This document shows, piece after piece, positions 38,201 through 50,499 of a DNA stretch of 64,000 nt (positions are counted from its first letter, which is position 1; every line of letters begins with the position of its first letter). Made by a program: the position numbers and the translations under genes. This DNA comes from Rachycentron canadum (taxonomy: Eukaryota; Chordata; Actinopteri; Carangiformes; Rachycentridae): NCBI GenBank assembly GCA_038496675.1, contig CM076659.1, forward strand, positions 7,407,021-7,471,020, in the 5' to 3' direction. Below the pieces are notes generated by a model, which did not search any database, was not told the origin of the DNA, and worked only from the letters and a program-made list of their open reading frames with translations.

Positions 38201-39422
38201 ATAGCCATTTGAGGGTGGTTCCAAAAGTGAGTCAACCCCATAGACTCCCATGTCAAACTGTCCAGCTTTACAGCAGAAATAAACATGTTTACAGCCTGGT
38301 ACAAAAAACAGTTCGGTCTCTATGGCCAATTTCCCCCTTCATGACAACTGCACAGTTAATTTAAGCCTAAATAAAATCAGGCTTGTGGTTGCTTTGAGTG
38401 ACAGATGGGTGCCACAAACTGGTCACGTATCCCCTAAATTTATGGAAGTTCAGTACTAAATTGTTTAATTTAGCTGAAATAAATGTTTCAGTCTCTGATG
38501 AAAGTTTGAAATTATCAACATTTCTGATTACCAAGTTTTCCACATGAAATGTATTCAAATCTCATAACCCGGGCGTTGTATATTAACAGCACCACAGACT
38601 GCTGCGCTGTCAACTTTGCTAATCCAAATGTGCAGTGGAATTATTCAGTGACCAGGAGTTTTATCACATCCATTAGTCCCACTCCAACTTTCAGAGTATT
38701 GTAATGACATAGCCGTTATGCTTGGTCTTGTTACTCCTGCTCAGATGGACCTAGGCTACAGCTACAGTGAACTGTCAGACATCGTTCAGCTGGATGGTCC
38801 TGCAGACAACTCTGACGCTGAGGAGGAAAATGGAGTTCCACTGGAAGAGAACGACTTTCTGGGTATAATCAACGCAGAGGCCATCAAGGCCCTGCAGGAA
38901 GGAGATGGAAGCAGTGACGGCAACAGCATCTCCTCCAGCAGCGACAGCGAGGGAGCAGATGAACTCGCTAACGCAGAGGAAGAGGTGAGGAGGTGATTTT
39001 TGACGCTTGAGGTTTTTACACTTACAGCCCTGCAGTACCTCTTTCCTGAGAAATGACATTAACAGTGTCATGTCTTGCAAGGCGGCATTTTAACAATTTG
39101 TTTCCCATGACACACTTTCTGTTGATAAGGATCCTTTGAATTCAGGTGATGACGTGATTGAGCAGGACATCCCGGATCTCTTTGACACTGACAATGTAAT
39201 CGTTTGCCAGTACGACAAAGTAAGAAAATTTCAGCTCTCTACTGGCTACTCCCTACTTATCGCTCAACAAAGCTGCCTGTTAATATTGTAAAATGTGTCT
39301 TCTTCCCATTGCAGATTCACCGGAGTAAGAACCGCTGGAAGTTTCATTTGAAGGATGGAGTGATGTGTTATGCAGGCAGGGACTATGTGTTCTCTAAAGC
39401 TGTTGGTGAAGCTGAGTGGTAA
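35243..39422 (+). CDS. gtf2a1l: General transcription factor IIA subunit 1-like (9 exons)
   Basis: Exons 35243-35266, 35927-36028, 36215-36338, 36601-36650, 37151-37244, 37346-37836, 38745-38984, 39130-39219 and 39315-39422 sum to 1323 nt, 440 aa (human GTF2A1L 478). It is the TFIIA alpha/beta precursor-like factor that, with TFIIA gamma, stabilises TBP on DNA; mammalian GTF2A1L is enriched in germ cells. The N-terminal helical-bundle region starts MLSNTGPVAKLYLSIIDDVIES and continues LWESKMMQSKAMEDF. Then comes the conserved VQIPAGVTLQTASGQLYKVNVP and a long Pro/Gln-rich linker. An acidic region carries QLDG (310-313), the taspase-1 type cleavage motif. The C-terminal beta-barrel is FDTDNVIVCQYDKIHRSKNR to GEAEW. 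The intron after exon 4 uses a GC donor. Synteny between ston1 and lhcgr supports gtf2a1l rather than the paralogue gtf2a1. Confidence 0.93.
35789..35815. repeat. T-run, 27 nt, in gtf2a1l intron 1
   Basis: Uninterrupted thymines about 110 bases before the exon 2 acceptor. Confidence 0.9.
38195..38425 (+). repeat. Dispersed repeat, copy 1 (gtf2a1l intron 6)
   Basis: Contains GGTGGTTCCAAAAGTGAGTC and, further on, TTACAGCCTGGTACAAAAAA. The first part recurs in inverted orientation at about 62440-62545. Similar sequence is, to my knowledge, common in percomorph genomes. Confidence 0.6.
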
Positions 39423-41107
39423 TGAGCTTTAGCCTTCCTGAAAAGATCAGATAATCATGATGAAACAGGGGAGACAATGACTTAAAGGGGGAAAACAATT
39501 AGTGAATTTAGACCTCATAGTGGCGTAATTTGGCACACAAGGCGGGAGGTTAAAGCACCACTGGGCAAAATCACAGATACTTTAGTTTTTTTGTTTTGTT
39601 TTGTTTTTTTTTATAATGCAATCACCAGAGCAATCCTGCAAGTCATTTACAATGTTACAACCGATTGCTAAGTGTTGCTTGTGAATTCAATTTACTAAGA
39701 CAAACAGCAGGAATTTATTTTGTATAGTGGTTTGTTTAATTCACTTTATTAGAAGAGCAAAAACATTATTTGACTTGGAGTTTGTTGCTTTCAAGCTACC
39801 TACTGCTGTTTGATCGTCTGACATTGTACCGTTTTCCCTTTTAATCACGTATCAAATACACTGAACTGTTGTGCTGCAATTAACTTTTTTTTTTTTGTGC
39901 CACCCTGAGCAAAGCCAGAGATGCTGATGATTTTTTTTTTTCTTGATCATTGATTAAATAGATGTAGTACTTAATACTTAAAGTATACCAAGGTCTCCTA
40001 CTCCACAGAAGCTCTAGTGATGTTCCTCACTTGTAGTCACTTTTGATAAAAGAAGCGTCTGCAAAACGATTAATGATTAAACGGGTCCCACTGGCTAAAC
40101 ATATACATATATGAAAGGACAAAAACACAAATTCCTGACTGCGGTCTTATTACTAAAGGAGTTACAGCTTGAAAACAATGTAAGTCAAGTGACAGCTCCA
40201 GCAGGAACTCACAAAACAAGTCGAAGTGATAAATCCTTGGAAAATATTTTTACTCTTGATATTTCAGGTTCACAATTACACATTGTGTAGCACAGAGGGA
40301 GAATTAGTGGAACCATGTGTTTGTGTTTCTGAGACCAGTGGCGTTGAAGTGGAGGTTTAGCAAATTAATCTTTATATATTATTGGATGTAATACTCAGCA
40401 GCTGTTTCTAAATGGGGGAAAATAATTGAAAAAGACGGTTTGCAGTGGTTGAACATTTATTTTTAATTACACATCTTATTGTGAAAATCCAGGACAATTT
40501 AAACAGCAGTAATATTTCGCATTAACCAGGCCCAGCTTCAGCATGTGTGTGCCCTGAAACCTCTGGAGTTTAGGTCTCCTGAGAACAACAATCCAACAGA
40601 TGGCACTAAAACTCATCTCTGAGCTAAAATGACACATTTGATCACATTTACTTCATTGTATTCAAACTTAAAATCTCAACCTCTATAAGGTCATAATAAT
40701 AAATAATTTAATAGAACTAAATGTCTCTGCTCAAAACAACATCTTACTCAGGTGCTGTATTATATAGCTTGATCTTAAAAAATGACCATAGATGAGCTTT
40801 AGATTAGCTCAGATAAACTGGCCTGTTTTTATTTGTTCTTTATTCCTGCTCCATCAATCGGCTTCTTTTTACTACATTATCTGTGTAGAAATGGAGGCTG
40901 CAGCAACTGTTGTCTTCAATTTGGGTCTCGTGGTCTTGACTGATGGAAATTCTCATATAGTGAACTAACCTAGATCAAATCTGATCGGTCACTTGCAAAC
41001 GTACAAGACTGACAATCTCTTCACTCTGACCTCAATTTTTTGAAGACACGCTACATTTTTAGCAAGACTTAGCTTTAAGTTCATGGAAAAATTCAACATG
41101 TTGATGG
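39423..41107. other. Convergent 3' region between gtf2a1l and lhcgr
   Basis: The two genes meet tail to tail with 1685 bases between stop codons. No coding exon is seen. Candidate plus-strand poly(A) signals are ATTAAA at 39953-39958 and 40076-40081 and AATAAA at 40698-40703. Minus-strand signals lie at 40828-40833 and 40839-40844. Confidence 0.5.
40828..40844 (-). terminator. lhcgr: Candidate poly(A) signals of lhcgr (two, minus strand)
   Basis: TTTATT on the plus strand at 40828-40833 and again at 40839-40844, which reads AATAAA on the minus strand. They lie about 265-280 bases past the lhcgr stop codon. Confidence 0.45.
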
Positions 41108-42808
41108 TCATGTGGTTCCCTTGTTTAGAAAGCAACCCTTCATCTTAATGTGGTAGGCATAGAAGCTAAGTGAGTGGGGTTTTCTTGCAGACATTTTTTG
41201 GGTGCAGACGGGGTGTGACGCCACAGTCTGTGACCTGTAGAAATCAGCGCTGGAGCGGCAGCAGCCGCAGCGACTCAGCAGCAGACACATGTCCTTCCTG
41301 AAAGCCCGTGTGAAGATGGTGTACAAGAAAGGGTTGCAGAGGGAGTTGATGGGGTAAAAAAAGATGAGCAGGATCTTTGAGTGAGACACAGTTATGAGGG
41401 GCATACGCAGCGCTGCAGAGATGGCGAAGAAGGAGATTGGTGCCATGCATATAAAGTCAGTGAAAATGAGCACAGCCATCCGTTTGGCAATCTTAGTGTC
41501 TCTGTGACGGGTAGAGTGCTCCGGGTTGTGAACGCTCAGATATATGCATATGTAACAGTAACAGACCACAATGAAAGCAACGACATTGAGAATGAGCACA
41601 GCCACCACGTAGACCTGAGAGCCCGGTGTGTCAATGTCCATGGGTAGACAGATGCTCACTTTGCTGTAACTGCTGACCCCCACCAGAGGGAGCAGGGCAA
41701 CCAGCAGAGAGAAGCCCCAGCCTGCCCCCATCATGGCTGCCACATGATGCATCCGCAGCCTCTTGTTGACATGCATGGCATTGGTGATGGTGTGCCAGCG
41801 TTCAAGGCTAATCACTGTCAGTGTATATACTGATAGCTCACTAGCGAACACTGTCAAAAACCCAGCTACGCCACACCCAGGACCTGTCTGCCAGTCCGTG
41901 GCGTGGTTGTAGTACTCGTGACGGGAGTAGTGGTCCATGAAGGCAATGAGCATCAGGTAGAGCCCCATGCACAGGTCAGCAAAAGCCAGGTTACACATGA
42001 GAAATCTGGAGATGGTTAGTTTATGGTGGCTAATTAGCAGAATAACGAGAACAGCCAGGTTACCGGTGACAGCGAAAGCTGTAATTATCCAGGTGAGACA
42101 GCGCAGGAAGGGAAAGCCCAGCAGGTCCTCACAGGGGTTAAAAGCATCTGGCTTTGGGGTGCACCTGACGAAGGGGCTATGAAGACAATCAAAAACCAGG
42201 TCTGGATACTGGAAGTTGATATCATCAATAAGATTTGCACTATCAGCAGTGGGCTCTCTGAAGAACACAAACATTTAAAGATTAACATAAATATTCCAGA
42301 GAAATTGATGACGGAAACCTATCTGCTAAAGGGACAATATGGAAGTTACTGAGATGAGGGGATGCAGAAATGTTTATCTTTTTGCTGCAGGGAGCAAACC
42401 TCGTAGGGTTAAATTTTGTTTTAAAAAGAAAATATTTTTGTCAATGGATTAGTCAAACCTGTCTGTATTAACGCACTGGTTGTCAACGCCAGAGTGGGGT
42501 ATGCAGACCCCCCAGGGGTTTTGGGGGTTCCCCAGCAAAAAGGGTAATTTATTTTCACTTTATTTCCATCAATAAGTAAAACAATGACACAATTCTCAAA
42601 CACTTTATGTAATAAAACAACTAAAAGCAAAACTCGGACGGGGGTCCATGATATAATTGGCGAACCATGAGTTTTTCTCATCAAAATCTTCTAGAACGTA
42701 ATAGGATCGATATTTTTGAGAAAGAATAGAGGTGGATGTTTATTAGTGATTAAAGCTCATTAAAATAAAGTTTATCATATAAAGCTCCTGGTTCAAAAAA
42801 AATAAATA

Positions 42809-42867
<59 letters not shown>

Positions 42868-45800
42868 TACATAATTCCACTCCTTTTGTTGAATTTGGCT
42901 GTAAGAGCACACCTCTATGTAGACTTTTAGTTATTAATGGCAAAATGAACTGCTTCAATTCAGTAGTGATGCGTGGGTATGTTTAGATGAAATATTAATA
43001 ATGTTGGGGAGGGTCTACATTTTTAAAAAAGTGAACTATAAAATCCACCACCCTTCTCACCCCAGTAACTTCTGTAGCTACAGTCCCTAAGTGTGGAGTG
43101 AAGTAACTTACATTTCTGTTTCACTGAGATCACAAAACTTTGTGAAGTTCTTTAAGGCACTTTCCCTTTAAATAAAAAAAAAAAAAAAAAAAAAAAAAGA
43201 AAGGAAAAAGGTTAGATTGCACAAAATGTCAATAAACTCAACTGCTAATTACCAAACCACTGATGATCTGTATTCATTGGACAGAGCTTTTGTTCTTTAT
43301 GCAAACGTGAATGGATTTGTTACATCTCTGGGAGCGGCCGTCGGCTACCTTTGTTTCCGACGCCACGTGTGGAAGGCGCAGCAGTGGCTGGGGTACGTGA
43401 GCTCAGCCTCCACCAGTTCAGCCAGGCTTTCCAGGGGAGGGAGGCTCTTCAGAGCGAAGGCAGAGCTGGCTTTCAGAAACCTCACCTGCCTCAAGCCTCT
43501 AGGTGGGAGGGAACTCAGAGCTGTGGAGGAAACATCCCTGAATCACACACGCAGAGAACGTAGACATATATTTCAGTGGAGATTAGTAAAGTAGCTACCA
43601 ATAAAATAGTGCTTTTATGAGGCATTCGACTACCACAAGCCACTAGAACAGCTCTTTCTCGACTGGAATTTCATTTGTAATTTAAACTCTGTTGGAGGGA
43701 TAGAAAGCCAGGTTTTCCTATGAGGGCCCCATCATTTGATATTTTGTTGATGGTGCTGGGAAATGCTGTTTAAGGCAAATCTGCTGAACCTCCTACAGGT
43801 GTTCATTGAGTTCTAGTGACTGCGGCAGCCAAACCCTAATTTACAGTGTTTTCATATTCATCAAGCCAGTGAACAAATCATGCTGTTTTTCTGAAGAGAT
43901 GCACTTTCACAAGAAAAATGCTTCATCACACCATGGACGGCATAATTACAGTGACTGAATTCATTTTATCCAAAGCAAAATAATAGGATTGACTAGGCTC
44001 CCTCATTTTAGTCGGATACTTGCAACTTGACATTACACAGAGCTGGAAACACATCGGACCCCACAACTGAAGGAAGACCTTTGACATTTCCAGCATGTCA
44101 GTGAATACCACAGACACTAATTCATAAGAAAGATAAGAGGAAATTTCATATCTACAAAATAGTCAGAGACCTTGTGAGCGGTATGCTCCTCAGACTTGGC
44201 TGTTTGCTCACTGTAATCAGCATTCAGCGGTCCAGGCTGCCTTGTTGGTTGTTTACACAGACAGACTGTCACTGCCCTAATGTTTATACAATAAAATGAT
44301 AAACACTGTTATGAATATTAATCTTGCTTCACTGACCCAGTTCAAATGATCTCCACAATGCTGTTGGTTTAGACAACAATAGATAATGTATGACTGCCCT
44401 CTGTCATATTTCATTTTGCCTCAATTGGAAATGTATGTTACGCGTTAACCCTTATTTTACCTTTTAATGTGCTGCATGACAAGCAATTTTCATTTAAGGA
44501 GTTTTTTGTCGTCAACATTTTTAATGCACAATTTTTACATGGAGTGTTACTTTTAAGTTGATATAGCTGACATGTTAGCAACAAACTCCCTCTCTACACA
44601 TTATAAAAGCTAGTTAGCAATGTTAGCATTTACTTTTAGTCATGTTTCTGGCCACGTGGTGAATGTAAGTCCTTGTATATGACTTAGTTTCATGCTCCTC
44701 CAAACTCCTGAGAAAAATATCTGGCACTTTAGCTGCTGAATGCTCCAGCGTGTTCATTAGCTAGTTGCTAACTTTGTTTATCGGTGATTAGGCCAGAAAA
44801 CCAAAACAATGCGCTGCAAGACCCTTTAAAGCTCTGAGGGAAACTGCAGACAGGGGAGATTATTCACTGTATGTTTGCCAGATAAACGACTCCCTTCACA
44901 TACAAGTAGTCACGTGATCCACCGTTAATATGAAAATAATGATTATGGCTTTAAGTAAAGAATTTAGATTAGGTCTTCCATCAGAGCTTTTTAAGATGGT
45001 TCCTGGAAAGTTGTCACAACACTGTCTTTGGTTTTATTTAACTTGAATTACTGTCACTTACAGTAAACTTGGACCAGTGGCTCCCTCAAAAGCATCTTCT
45101 TCAATGTAGCTGAGATACCAGTTGTCTCTCAAAATTCTACAAAAGACAAAAAAAACAACAACAAACAACTGTAACACAAGTGGCCTCCATTGCTAACTGT
45201 AGTTTTCCATAGTTTCCATACAATATGAAAGATAATTCAAAATGACACATTAATGGCCAACAGTGCCCAAAACCATTTTTTATCAGCTTTTTGTTCTCTC
45301 AATTTGACACTGAGGAAGATGAGCATTATTTTTAGACTGCAGCGTGTCTGCACGTATCTCGTCCCCATCAACATTCAGCAGTCCAGGGCAGAGGAAGAAA
45401 ACAACAGGGCATCCAATCTTTGTTTAGTCTTATATAACGTTTGTTTACTGGTACACTCAGTTTTTATGATTAGAAAAAGAAAAGCCATAAAAGTGAAGAA
45501 CATACTTAAGAGCAACACACTGTATCAAACCTGCTATCATGATGTTAGGTTTGTACTGTGTGAGGGAAAAAATCTTAATTATCAAAATGCTTACAGTGTG
45601 TTGAGCTTGGTTCCATTGAATGCATGAGATTTTATTTCCTTGAAGCCGTTTCTAACCAGGTTCCTGCCAAGGACACAATGTTATAAATTTGAGTTTGCTG
45701 TCAAAAGAACCAATCACCAAGGTCAAAGAACTGAACATTCAATTACATAAGCATATTAAGACACATCAAAAACATTCTTAGCAAATGGTGACAAATTGTT

Positions 45801-48800
45801 ACTCCCAGCTCTGATAATGTAACAAAAAGGATCTGGCTCCTGTACTCACATGTCAACAAACTCCTCTGCAATACCCTGGAAAGAATTGGCAGGAATGAAG
45901 TCGATCCTCATGTTGTCTGCCATTTCTCTGCACACGGAAGAGATAACACTCACAATTCACTCAGACAGTTTGGCCAAACTATCAGTTAGACAAAATTATG
46001 TATGTACACACACAAAAAAAGAGCAGTTTGATGAACTGTGACCCAGTTGCAGTCTTTGCAGCAGGGTTGGTGTCATCGTGACACTGATAGATAAATGTGA
46101 AACTGGGCTCAGATTGAGCAACTTGGGTTCTACTTAAGTGTTAGAACATGGAGAACATGTACTTTTACAACATGCAGAAAGACACTAATCCGGTTTAGAA
46201 ACACACTATTTAAAAAAAAAAACAAAACCAAAAAAAAACAAAAAACAAGGATTACCTACAGGATAAGATTTGGCGCCAAGGAAGAGATAGTTGTGAAGTC
46301 CGGGAAGTTTATCATTCCTGTATTAGAGATGCTTCTGCGAAGAGAAGCAGCAGAGACAGATGATCACAGGCATTTAGGGACAAACCTTTAAAGTGTTCAC
46401 AAAGGAGTCACATATTATCTCAGCTGGTGACCTTAATATCCAGTTTCCCGTCTTTTTAGGTCTCGTTTCTTTTTTATTTGTGTCTGACAGTGTCACACGT
46501 ATTCTCTATGGGCTTGTCATCTCCATTCATTTTTTTTCTATATTCATTTCTCAGTTTTAGTTTTTGGACATGGACAGATACAGCGTCGTTCATAGCCTTA
46601 TCTGGTTCCCAGGGACGCTCACTAGATGTGCCTTTATACAAATACCCACAGCTCAAAAAAACCACAAACAATAATACAATTAGAAAGTCCACAGTCACAC
46701 TCTGCTAACATTAGCATGCTAACAGTAAGGTGTTAGGCAGGTTCACCATGTCAGTTTAGCATGTTAGCATGTTTCCACACTGTTCAGAAACATTGGAGTT
46801 GATGAAATGTTTATGAAATTTGCAAGATCTGAATTTGCAATTCAAGTGCTGATGCCCGTTAAAACAACAACCGTCTACATGATCAAGACTCTGAGATCTC
46901 TGCCGAAATCACTACAAAGCCACATGTGAACTTTGCTTAGAGAATGAGATTATAATGACTGACCCACCGGCTGCTCGCCGGGGTTTCAATGGGCGGATAA
47001 TAACAATAACAAGAATAAAACTTACAAATATTCCAGTTTGGGCAGGTCAGTGAAGGCCCCTTTTTCAATGACCCTCAGACTGTTGATATTCTGCACTGAA
47101 CTGCGGGAACAAAAATGAAGGAAAAATATCAGTAATTACCACAATGTTGTCAGTTGCTCTCAACAAACAAACAAACAACAGAAAAACCCATGAATTCATC
47201 AGCCGCTGTGGAAGTCAGGGATTAAAACGTGCCGCTTTGTAATTGAGAGGCTAATCCTGTGGAACTTCAATGCAGAACACATCCCAGCTGTTCAAATGAA
47301 TAATTACCTCCATCGCCTTTGAATATGATGCGTGATGGAAAGGTAAATTGTCGCTTACATTTGCGCCAGGTTGTGGAGAGAGAGGAAGGCATGTCTCCGG
47401 ATCAGTGTGATGCAGTCGCTCTGGGAAATCTCACTGTGACACAAAGAAATGGCTCCACATCAGTCAAGAGATTAACAAGCGACTGTAAACAAATTCCTCA
47501 GATTCAGCCAAGAAATACGAAATTTGACTTAAACAGATATTCCGAGTGACACGAGCGCTTATTGTGGACTTATTTCCACACTTACTTACTTTCTTTGAGA
47601 AATAGGGCAGAGTTGATTGATACAGGGATACAAACCATGAGGGAAATATTAAAATACCACCACCGACAATTCATACTTCTAGGACGCAAGACACAGACAC
47701 ACACATATACACACACATATACGCGCCTTCGCCTCATGTCTGGAATAAATCCAAACATACATCTTGGATGCATCTGGGCCAAGATGACTAAGTGAAGATG
47801 TTTAGAAAGGAGGACTAAACAAAGACGTTCGGAGACAAACAAAGTCAACAAGACTTCCTGATTTGTCCTTGAACACTTTGTTTTCTGATGGCTGACTTTC
47901 CTCTCCATCTTTTTTGTAATCATTGTTTCAGACTCCCACTCCGCTGTAATTAGCCGACACTTTTCTTAGGGTTAATGTCATTCTGCTTCCATTTCACACC
48001 AAGAAACAATTAAATGACTCCATCTGCACTGCTGATATTTTTGCTGTATTTTATCCCCTCCTCTGATTGCATCGCGTGTAGTTTCATAATTACCACTTAG
48101 AGCTCATGAAAAGCTTTTTCACATGATCATCTAGATGAAGCGGCGTTTTGATTTCCCGCTTGCGTCATCAGTGACCAACCCCACGCAGCTTCCTTGTGTC
48201 ACTTTACCTTGACACAGGACCTGGGCCAAAATCTGTAACTTTATTTAAATCTGAACATATTTTCTCAGCTAATAACAACTGTTTGATACAGAAAGACAGA
48301 TTCTATCACTGCTCTAAGTATCTAAGACTGATAAGACTCATCCCTGAGGAGCAGAACAAGGTAACGCACTCAGTTCAAATAGAAAACGATTTCACCACAG
48401 GGTATCAAACATTTCATACATGTTCATCAAACTGTTAGTGGTAAATAAATTAAATGGTGAATTAAAGGGTAATGCTGTGGCCCCAGGACTGCTGTGTATT
48501 TAGTAGCTGTAAACATGATAAAGATGAGGCCCAATTAATCAGTAATTAAGGTGAAAAGAGTTTATGCTTTCAGTAAGATATCTCATTCTGTTGTAACTGG
48601 ATTTAAATCAAAAACGATGCCATTTGAACCAATGATCAGCTGATTTCATAGGCGCTGATATTTCTGGTTTGTTCTTCCCCTTACACAATTTTTAAGTTTT
48701 ACTACTGTGCTGTGAAAGATCTTGTGCTGTCAAACAGGACTAGGAAGTCAGTTGGCTATGAAATGATGCCACTTTTTTCTTTTATGTCCTTTATCTCTTT

Positions 48801-50499
48801 TTAAAAAAAAAAAAAAAAAACACCTTTCCTGATTTCAATAGTTCACATTTAACCAGGAATATCCATGAAAACAGTAGTTCACCTGTCACCTTTTTGTTGA
48901 TTCGTAATGGAATAACCTGCATGCCGTAAGAAGAAATGGCAGCCAAGCGTAAACCTAAACAACGTGCATCTTGGAAACATGATGACATGCATGCGGGTGA
49001 AACTTTTGTCTAAATTTCCCATGAACAGGATGTGAAACTGCAGAGCAGCATATCCAGCCCATGTCAGGAAACAGTGAATAATCAGTAACAAATGTTCTGA
49101 TACAAACAAATGTCAAGATACAAGCAGGAAGTAAACACCCGATGTAAGAGTGGAGTCCCAGTATTGCGAATTCAATGGGTTATCACAGGAAATGAACATA
49201 TACAAATATATTCTAAAAAATCATGGAGAATAGTTTTTTACATTTTACATTTTTTACCCACTTCATTTTTATTTCCAAGTCTGATTTCTGAAAATTATAT
49301 AGTTTTCATTGTCACAGCTACAGAGATATTCTGTGTCTAATAAATCATCATAATATCTGAGTCCTTTGAAAGGATATAAAATCACAACACTTACTCACTT
49401 CACTATATATGCAGCATACTATAGACTGCTTCAATGTTCTTCAGTGACTCCAAAAATATGACCCATGCCTGTTTCCAGGTTTCTGCATGTGAACATGCTG
49501 CAAAGAAAAAATATATTTCTTGTTGCTGCTGTAATATGCTCCCTTGATTTGGATGAATTACCTGATTCAACATGAAAACACTAAATTTTCTGATCCAAAA
49601 TGGATATCGTGACTATTCTGCACAGGCAGACCAACAGACAATGCTACAGGGAAAGTGTAACTGTATTTGGAGGTTAATTCGCAACTTTAGTTTTCCCATT
49701 AAAGCCAGTCTCTTTGCAGTAAATTCACCCAAAGCACACGATGGTGTCACTGATAGTTAAATGCTCATGTATATTAAATATATTTGTGGTTAAGTTTTAT
49801 GCCCAAACTCTTGTCACATGCAACACCCATTCAACATCAACATGGTAAAATGCATCTGATAGTTTTTGAATACTCTTTAAACGTTTTGCTTGTACCGTAT
49901 GTTTCACCAAGGCTGAGGTCTCTCTCAGCACAGTGTGTCCTTTTCTAAATTGAATCCCACTTTAATAAAATATTATTTCACTGTATATCTGACTTACATG
50001 ATTGTGATGTTGATCAGCTCCTTGAAGGCATGAGTGGGCACTTCCTTCAAGGGCAAGTGAGTGAGCCTTCTGCAACAATCAGATTTTAAGCGGTTAACTC
50101 CACATTTACAATTAAGGTATTTAGAAAATAAAGGGGGGAAAAAAATGATTTAAAATATACAAAAAAAATTTATCCTTCAAATTTCTATAATTAAAATGAC
50201 CGCAGATAACTTATTGAGGAGTCAGGCATAGTGAGTCCCAGGAAGAAAGATAAAGCCAGTGAAGTAGTTAAAGTGCCAAAGATCATCCACAGGAGGATTA
50301 TCAGACGAGATGAAAGGAGCAGTTTTACTCACAGTCGAGGCACGGATGCCGCAGCCCGGGAGGCCAGCTGAGTGTCTCGGCTGCACTGAAAGGTGTCGGC
50401 GCTGCAGCGGCAGATGGCCGGGCAGGTATAAGCCCAGCAGGAGCGCGCAGTCAGGACGCCGGACAGCGCGACCAGGAGCCAGACCGCCCAGGGAGCCAT
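41108..50499 (-). CDS. lhcgr: Luteinizing hormone/choriogonadotropin receptor (11 exons)
   Basis: Exons in transcript order (minus strand): 50499-50333, 50069-49998, 47433-47359, 47100-47026, 46334-46260, 45927-45850, 45663-45595, 45136-45062, 43537-43349, 43165-43112, 42257-41108. They sum to 2079 nt, 692 aa (human 699). It is a Gs-coupled glycoprotein-hormone receptor of gonadal cells. Exon 1 gives a signal peptide and a Cys-rich cap. Exons 2-9 each give about one leucine-rich repeat, all joined in phase 2, e.g. SHAFNGTKLNTL and EDAFEGATGP. ELTYPSHCCAF begins the hinge, which has a candidate sulfated Tyr at 327 (FQYPD). Exon 11 has the seven helices, with extracellular Cys 438 and 513, ERW (462-464) in place of DRY, NPFLY (618-622), and CGCC (640-643) as a possible palmitoylation site. 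The start chosen is MAPWAVWLL; an upstream in-frame Met would precede a low-complexity Phe-rich stretch. Synteny separates it from fshr. Confidence 0.95.
42474..42670. mobile_element. Possible degenerate hAT-type non-autonomous element
   Basis: The stretch begins CACTGGTTGTCAA and continues with GGTATGCAGACCCCCCAGGG. This is similar in style to vertebrate hAT/Charlie termini. No matching opposite end or target duplication could be confirmed. Confidence 0.3.
42813..42872. repeat. (TA)n microsatellite
   Basis: About 60 bases of alternating A and T inside lhcgr intron 10. Confidence 0.9.
43112..43165 (-). other. lhcgr: lhcgr exon 10, 54 nt
   Basis: On the minus strand an acceptor TTTAAAG precedes 54 bases encoding ESALKNFTKFCDLSETE, followed by donor GTAAGT. 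The phase is 2 on both sides. It parallels human exon 10, recalled as NFSHSISENFSKQCES and onward, including one Cys. Confidence 0.8.
43174..43198. repeat. A-run, 25 nt (T-run for lhcgr)
   Basis: On the lhcgr strand this T-run is the polypyrimidine tract just upstream of the exon 10 acceptor. Confidence 0.9.
44541..44830. repeat. Possible dispersed teleost repeat in lhcgr intron 8
   Basis: Rich in GTTAGCA/TAGCTAGTTGCTAAC motifs. It resembles short interspersed sequences I know from percomorph genomes; the class is unknown and the limits are approximate. Confidence 0.3.
46700..46930. repeat. Possible dispersed repeat with TAGCATG(CT)TAAC motifs in lhcgr intron 4
   Basis: Contains several TTAGCATG units at 46709-46770 followed by AT-rich sequence. 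Similar sequences are frequent in teleost introns. Not classified. Confidence 0.3.
47434..49997 (-). other. lhcgr: lhcgr intron 2
   Basis: The largest lhcgr intron (2564 nt). It holds a CA-rich patch at 47693-47715 and an A-run at 48803-48820. I see no further exon. Confidence 0.6.

Larger units (their letters stand above)
42258..43111 (-). other. lhcgr: lhcgr intron 10
   Basis: An 854-nt intron with a TA microsatellite (42813-42872) and, at about 42474-42545, a sequence whose start resembles the hAT-type terminus CAGTGGTTCTCAA. Confidence 0.6.

Noticed and set aside
42257..43349. Direct joining of lhcgr exon 9 to exon 11 as the only form
   Set aside because: It is in frame, but a well-phased exon 10 with hinge similarity exists at 43112-43165, so the 11-exon model is preferred.
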